Source: an uncultured Sulfitobacter sp. (GTDB lineage Bacteria; Pseudomonadota; Alphaproteobacteria; Rhodobacterales; Rhodobacteraceae). From it: 64,000 nucleotides of DNA. Made by a program: the position numbers and the translations under genes. Of this stretch, positions 62,794-64,000 are shown in pieces. The first letter of the stretch is position 1. The number at the start of each line of letters is the position of its first letter. The stretch spans positions 1 through 64,000 of the forward strand of contig CAJXSZ010000011.1 in assembly GCA_913060815.1 (NCBI GenBank), in the 5' to 3' direction. Below the pieces are notes generated by a model that was not told the origin of the DNA, did not search any database, and saw nothing but the letters and a program-made list of their open reading frames with translations.

Positions 62794-64000
62794 ATGACCG
62801 AAAAACCCTCCACCCGCCAAGCAGCCCTCGACTATCACGCCTTTCCCAAGCCCGGAAAGCTTGAGGTGCGCGCGACCAAGCCATTGGCAAACGGACGCGA
62901 TCTGGCCCGCGCCTACAGCCCTGGCGTTGCGGAGGCGTGTATCGAGATCAAAGAAGACCCTACGACTGCCGCCCTATATACATCACGCGCCAATCTGGTC
63001 GCGGTGGTGACCAATGGCACGGCGGTACTGGGCCTTGGCAATATTGGCGCATTGGCGTCCAAACCTGTGATGGAGGGCAAGGCCGTGCTCTTCAAGAAAT
63101 TTGCCAACATTGATTGCTTTGACATCGAGGTGGATCAGTCCGACCCCGAGAAGCTGGCCGAGATCGTCTGCGCGCTCGAGCCGTCCTTTGGCGCGATTAA
63201 CCTCGAGGACATCAAAGCCCCTGACTGCTTTACAGTCGAGCGTATCTGCAACGAGCGGATGAACATCCCCGTTTTCCACGACGACCAGCACGGCACAGCC
63301 ATCGTTGTGGGGGCTGCGGCCACCAACGCGCTTTTTGTAGCTGGCAAAAAGTTCGAAGACATAAAGATCGTCTCTACAGGTGGCGGTGCGGCGGGCATTG
63401 CGTGCCTTAACATGCTGCTCAAACTCGGCGTGAAGCGCGAGAACGTCTGGCTCTGCGATATCCACGGGCTGGTGCATGAGGGCCGCGAGGTCGACATGAA
63501 CCCGATCAAATCCGAATATGCGCAAGCTTCCGATCTGCGCACTTTGGATGATGTGATTGACGGTGCGGATATGTTCCTTGGCCTCTCTGGCCCCAATGTG
63601 CTGACCCCCGACATGGTCGCGAAAATGGCCGATGCGCCGATCATCTTTGCGCTGGCCAACCCCAATCCCGAAATCATGCCAGAAGCCGCCCGTGCGGTTG
63701 CACCCAATGCGATCATCGCCACAGGCCGCTCCGATTTCCCAAATCAGGTCAACAACGTCCTGTGCTTTCCCTTCATCTTCCGCGGTGCGCTCGACGTGGG
63801 CGCCACCACGATCAACGACGAGATGAAAATCGCCTGTATCGAGGGTATCGCAGCCCTTGCGCGTGAGACAACAAGCGCCGAGGCCGCTGCGGCCTATCAG
63901 GGCGAGCAGCTGACATTCGGCGCCGACTACCTTATCCCCAAACCCTTCGATCCGCGCCTTGTGGGCATCGTCTCTTCCGCTGTGGCAAAGGCCGCGATGG
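62794..64000 (+). CDS. maeB: NADP-dependent malic enzyme, 5' part
   Basis: 402 codons to the window end, no stop. Oxidative decarboxylation of malate to pyruvate. The malic N-terminal domain ([45 protein letters not shown]) is followed by the NAD(P)-binding domain ([80 protein letters not shown]). The family usually carries a C-terminal phosphotransacetylase-like domain; its part is beyond the window. AAGG is 8 bases before the ATG; a palindrome stands just upstream. Confidence 0.95.
   Translation, partial: MTEKPSTRQAALDYHAFPKPGKLEVRATKPLANGRDLARAYSPGVAEACIEIKEDPTTAALYTSRANLVAVVTNGTAVLGLGNIGALASKPVMEGKAVLFKKFANIDCFDIEVDQSDPEKLAEIVCALEPSFGAINLEDIKAPDCFTVERICNERMNIPVFHDDQHGTAIVVGAAATNALFVAGKKFEDIKIVSTGGGAAGIACLNMLLKLGVKRENVWLCDIHGLVHEGREVDMNPIKSEYAQASDLRTLDDVIDGADMFLGLSGPNVLTPDMVAKMADAPIIFALANPNPEIMPEAARAVAPNAIIATGRSDFPNQVNNVLCFPFIFRGALDVGATTINDEMKIACIEGIAALARETTSAEAAAAYQGEQLTFGADYLIPKPFDPRLVGIVSSAVAKAAM

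Overview
The window is a gene-dense, GC-rich chromosomal segment of a marine alphaproteobacterium of the Rhodobacterales, Roseobacter group (Sulfitobacter/Roseobacter-like). The evidence is the gene set and order: an irr regulator beside fabA/fabB/fabI, a SAM/SAH-type riboswitch on metK (a class known from Rhodobacterales), a likely DMSP-pathway CoA ligase (dmdB-like), pca genes, a large beta-oxidation cluster, and a recurrent 3'-end palindromic element. No rRNA, tRNA, transposase, phage gene or CRISPR array was seen. The first 43 bases are not genomic: they are an Illumina Nextera adapter preceded by an 8-base index, so position 1 is a contig end.

Layout. 44-11234 (mostly minus strand): partial cmk, aroA (class II motifs), trmB, a receiver protein on the plus strand, metK with its riboswitch, lnt-corC-ybeY-phoH as an overlapping operon, a lipoprotein and an OmpA-like protein, then miaB. 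11291-15573 (plus): a tandem repeat, a glycosyltransferase-like gene, an AraC regulator, a VOC protein, a THUMP methyltransferase, kdsA. 15648-20445: RDD protein, fabI, fabB (minus), an NAD(P)-binding protein (plus), fabA (minus), irr (plus). 20619-21053: an FKBP isomerase. 21235-28599 (plus): a gapless operon of dehalogenase, hydrolase, threonine dehydratase, EEP phosphatase/nuclease, pcaD, pcaC, pcaB, followed by an MFS exporter. 28680-31061: alcohol dehydrogenase and an enolase-superfamily enzyme. 31120-33340: gcdH with a divergent LysR regulator.

33448-40528: a cupredoxin-like secreted protein, SRAP protein, 5'-nucleotidase, DUF952-DUF1330-pyrD, MATE exporter and two thioesterases. 40662-50192 (plus): two MerR regulators, two acyl-CoA dehydrogenases, small accessory genes, GST, thiolase and the FadJ-type multifunctional enzyme, forming a fatty-acid beta-oxidation locus ending in a strong terminator. 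50337-57441: DUF1801, a degenerate Hint protein, sulfotransferase, EamA exporter, the acyl-CoA/MMPA-CoA ligase, GNAT, an M48-like membrane protein and an SGNH hydrolase. 57460-62612 (minus): a SPOR protein, then upp-deoB-deoA-cdd for pyrimidine/nucleoside salvage. 62794-64000: malic enzyme, cut by the window end.

Most genes are ordinary. The less ordinary signals are a VDxxGC-x24-C envelope module shared by three proteins of different architecture, two leader ORFs with the same upstream element, several domains that look catalytically dead (receiver-linked DHp-like, cupredoxin, Hint, M48), a pca operon without its dioxygenase, a fab operon split by a foreign gene, and tandem repeats or paired DnaA boxes in intergenic regions. 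I did not find a coherent new multi-gene system such as a defence island; the C-x24-C module is the best candidate for something undescribed.
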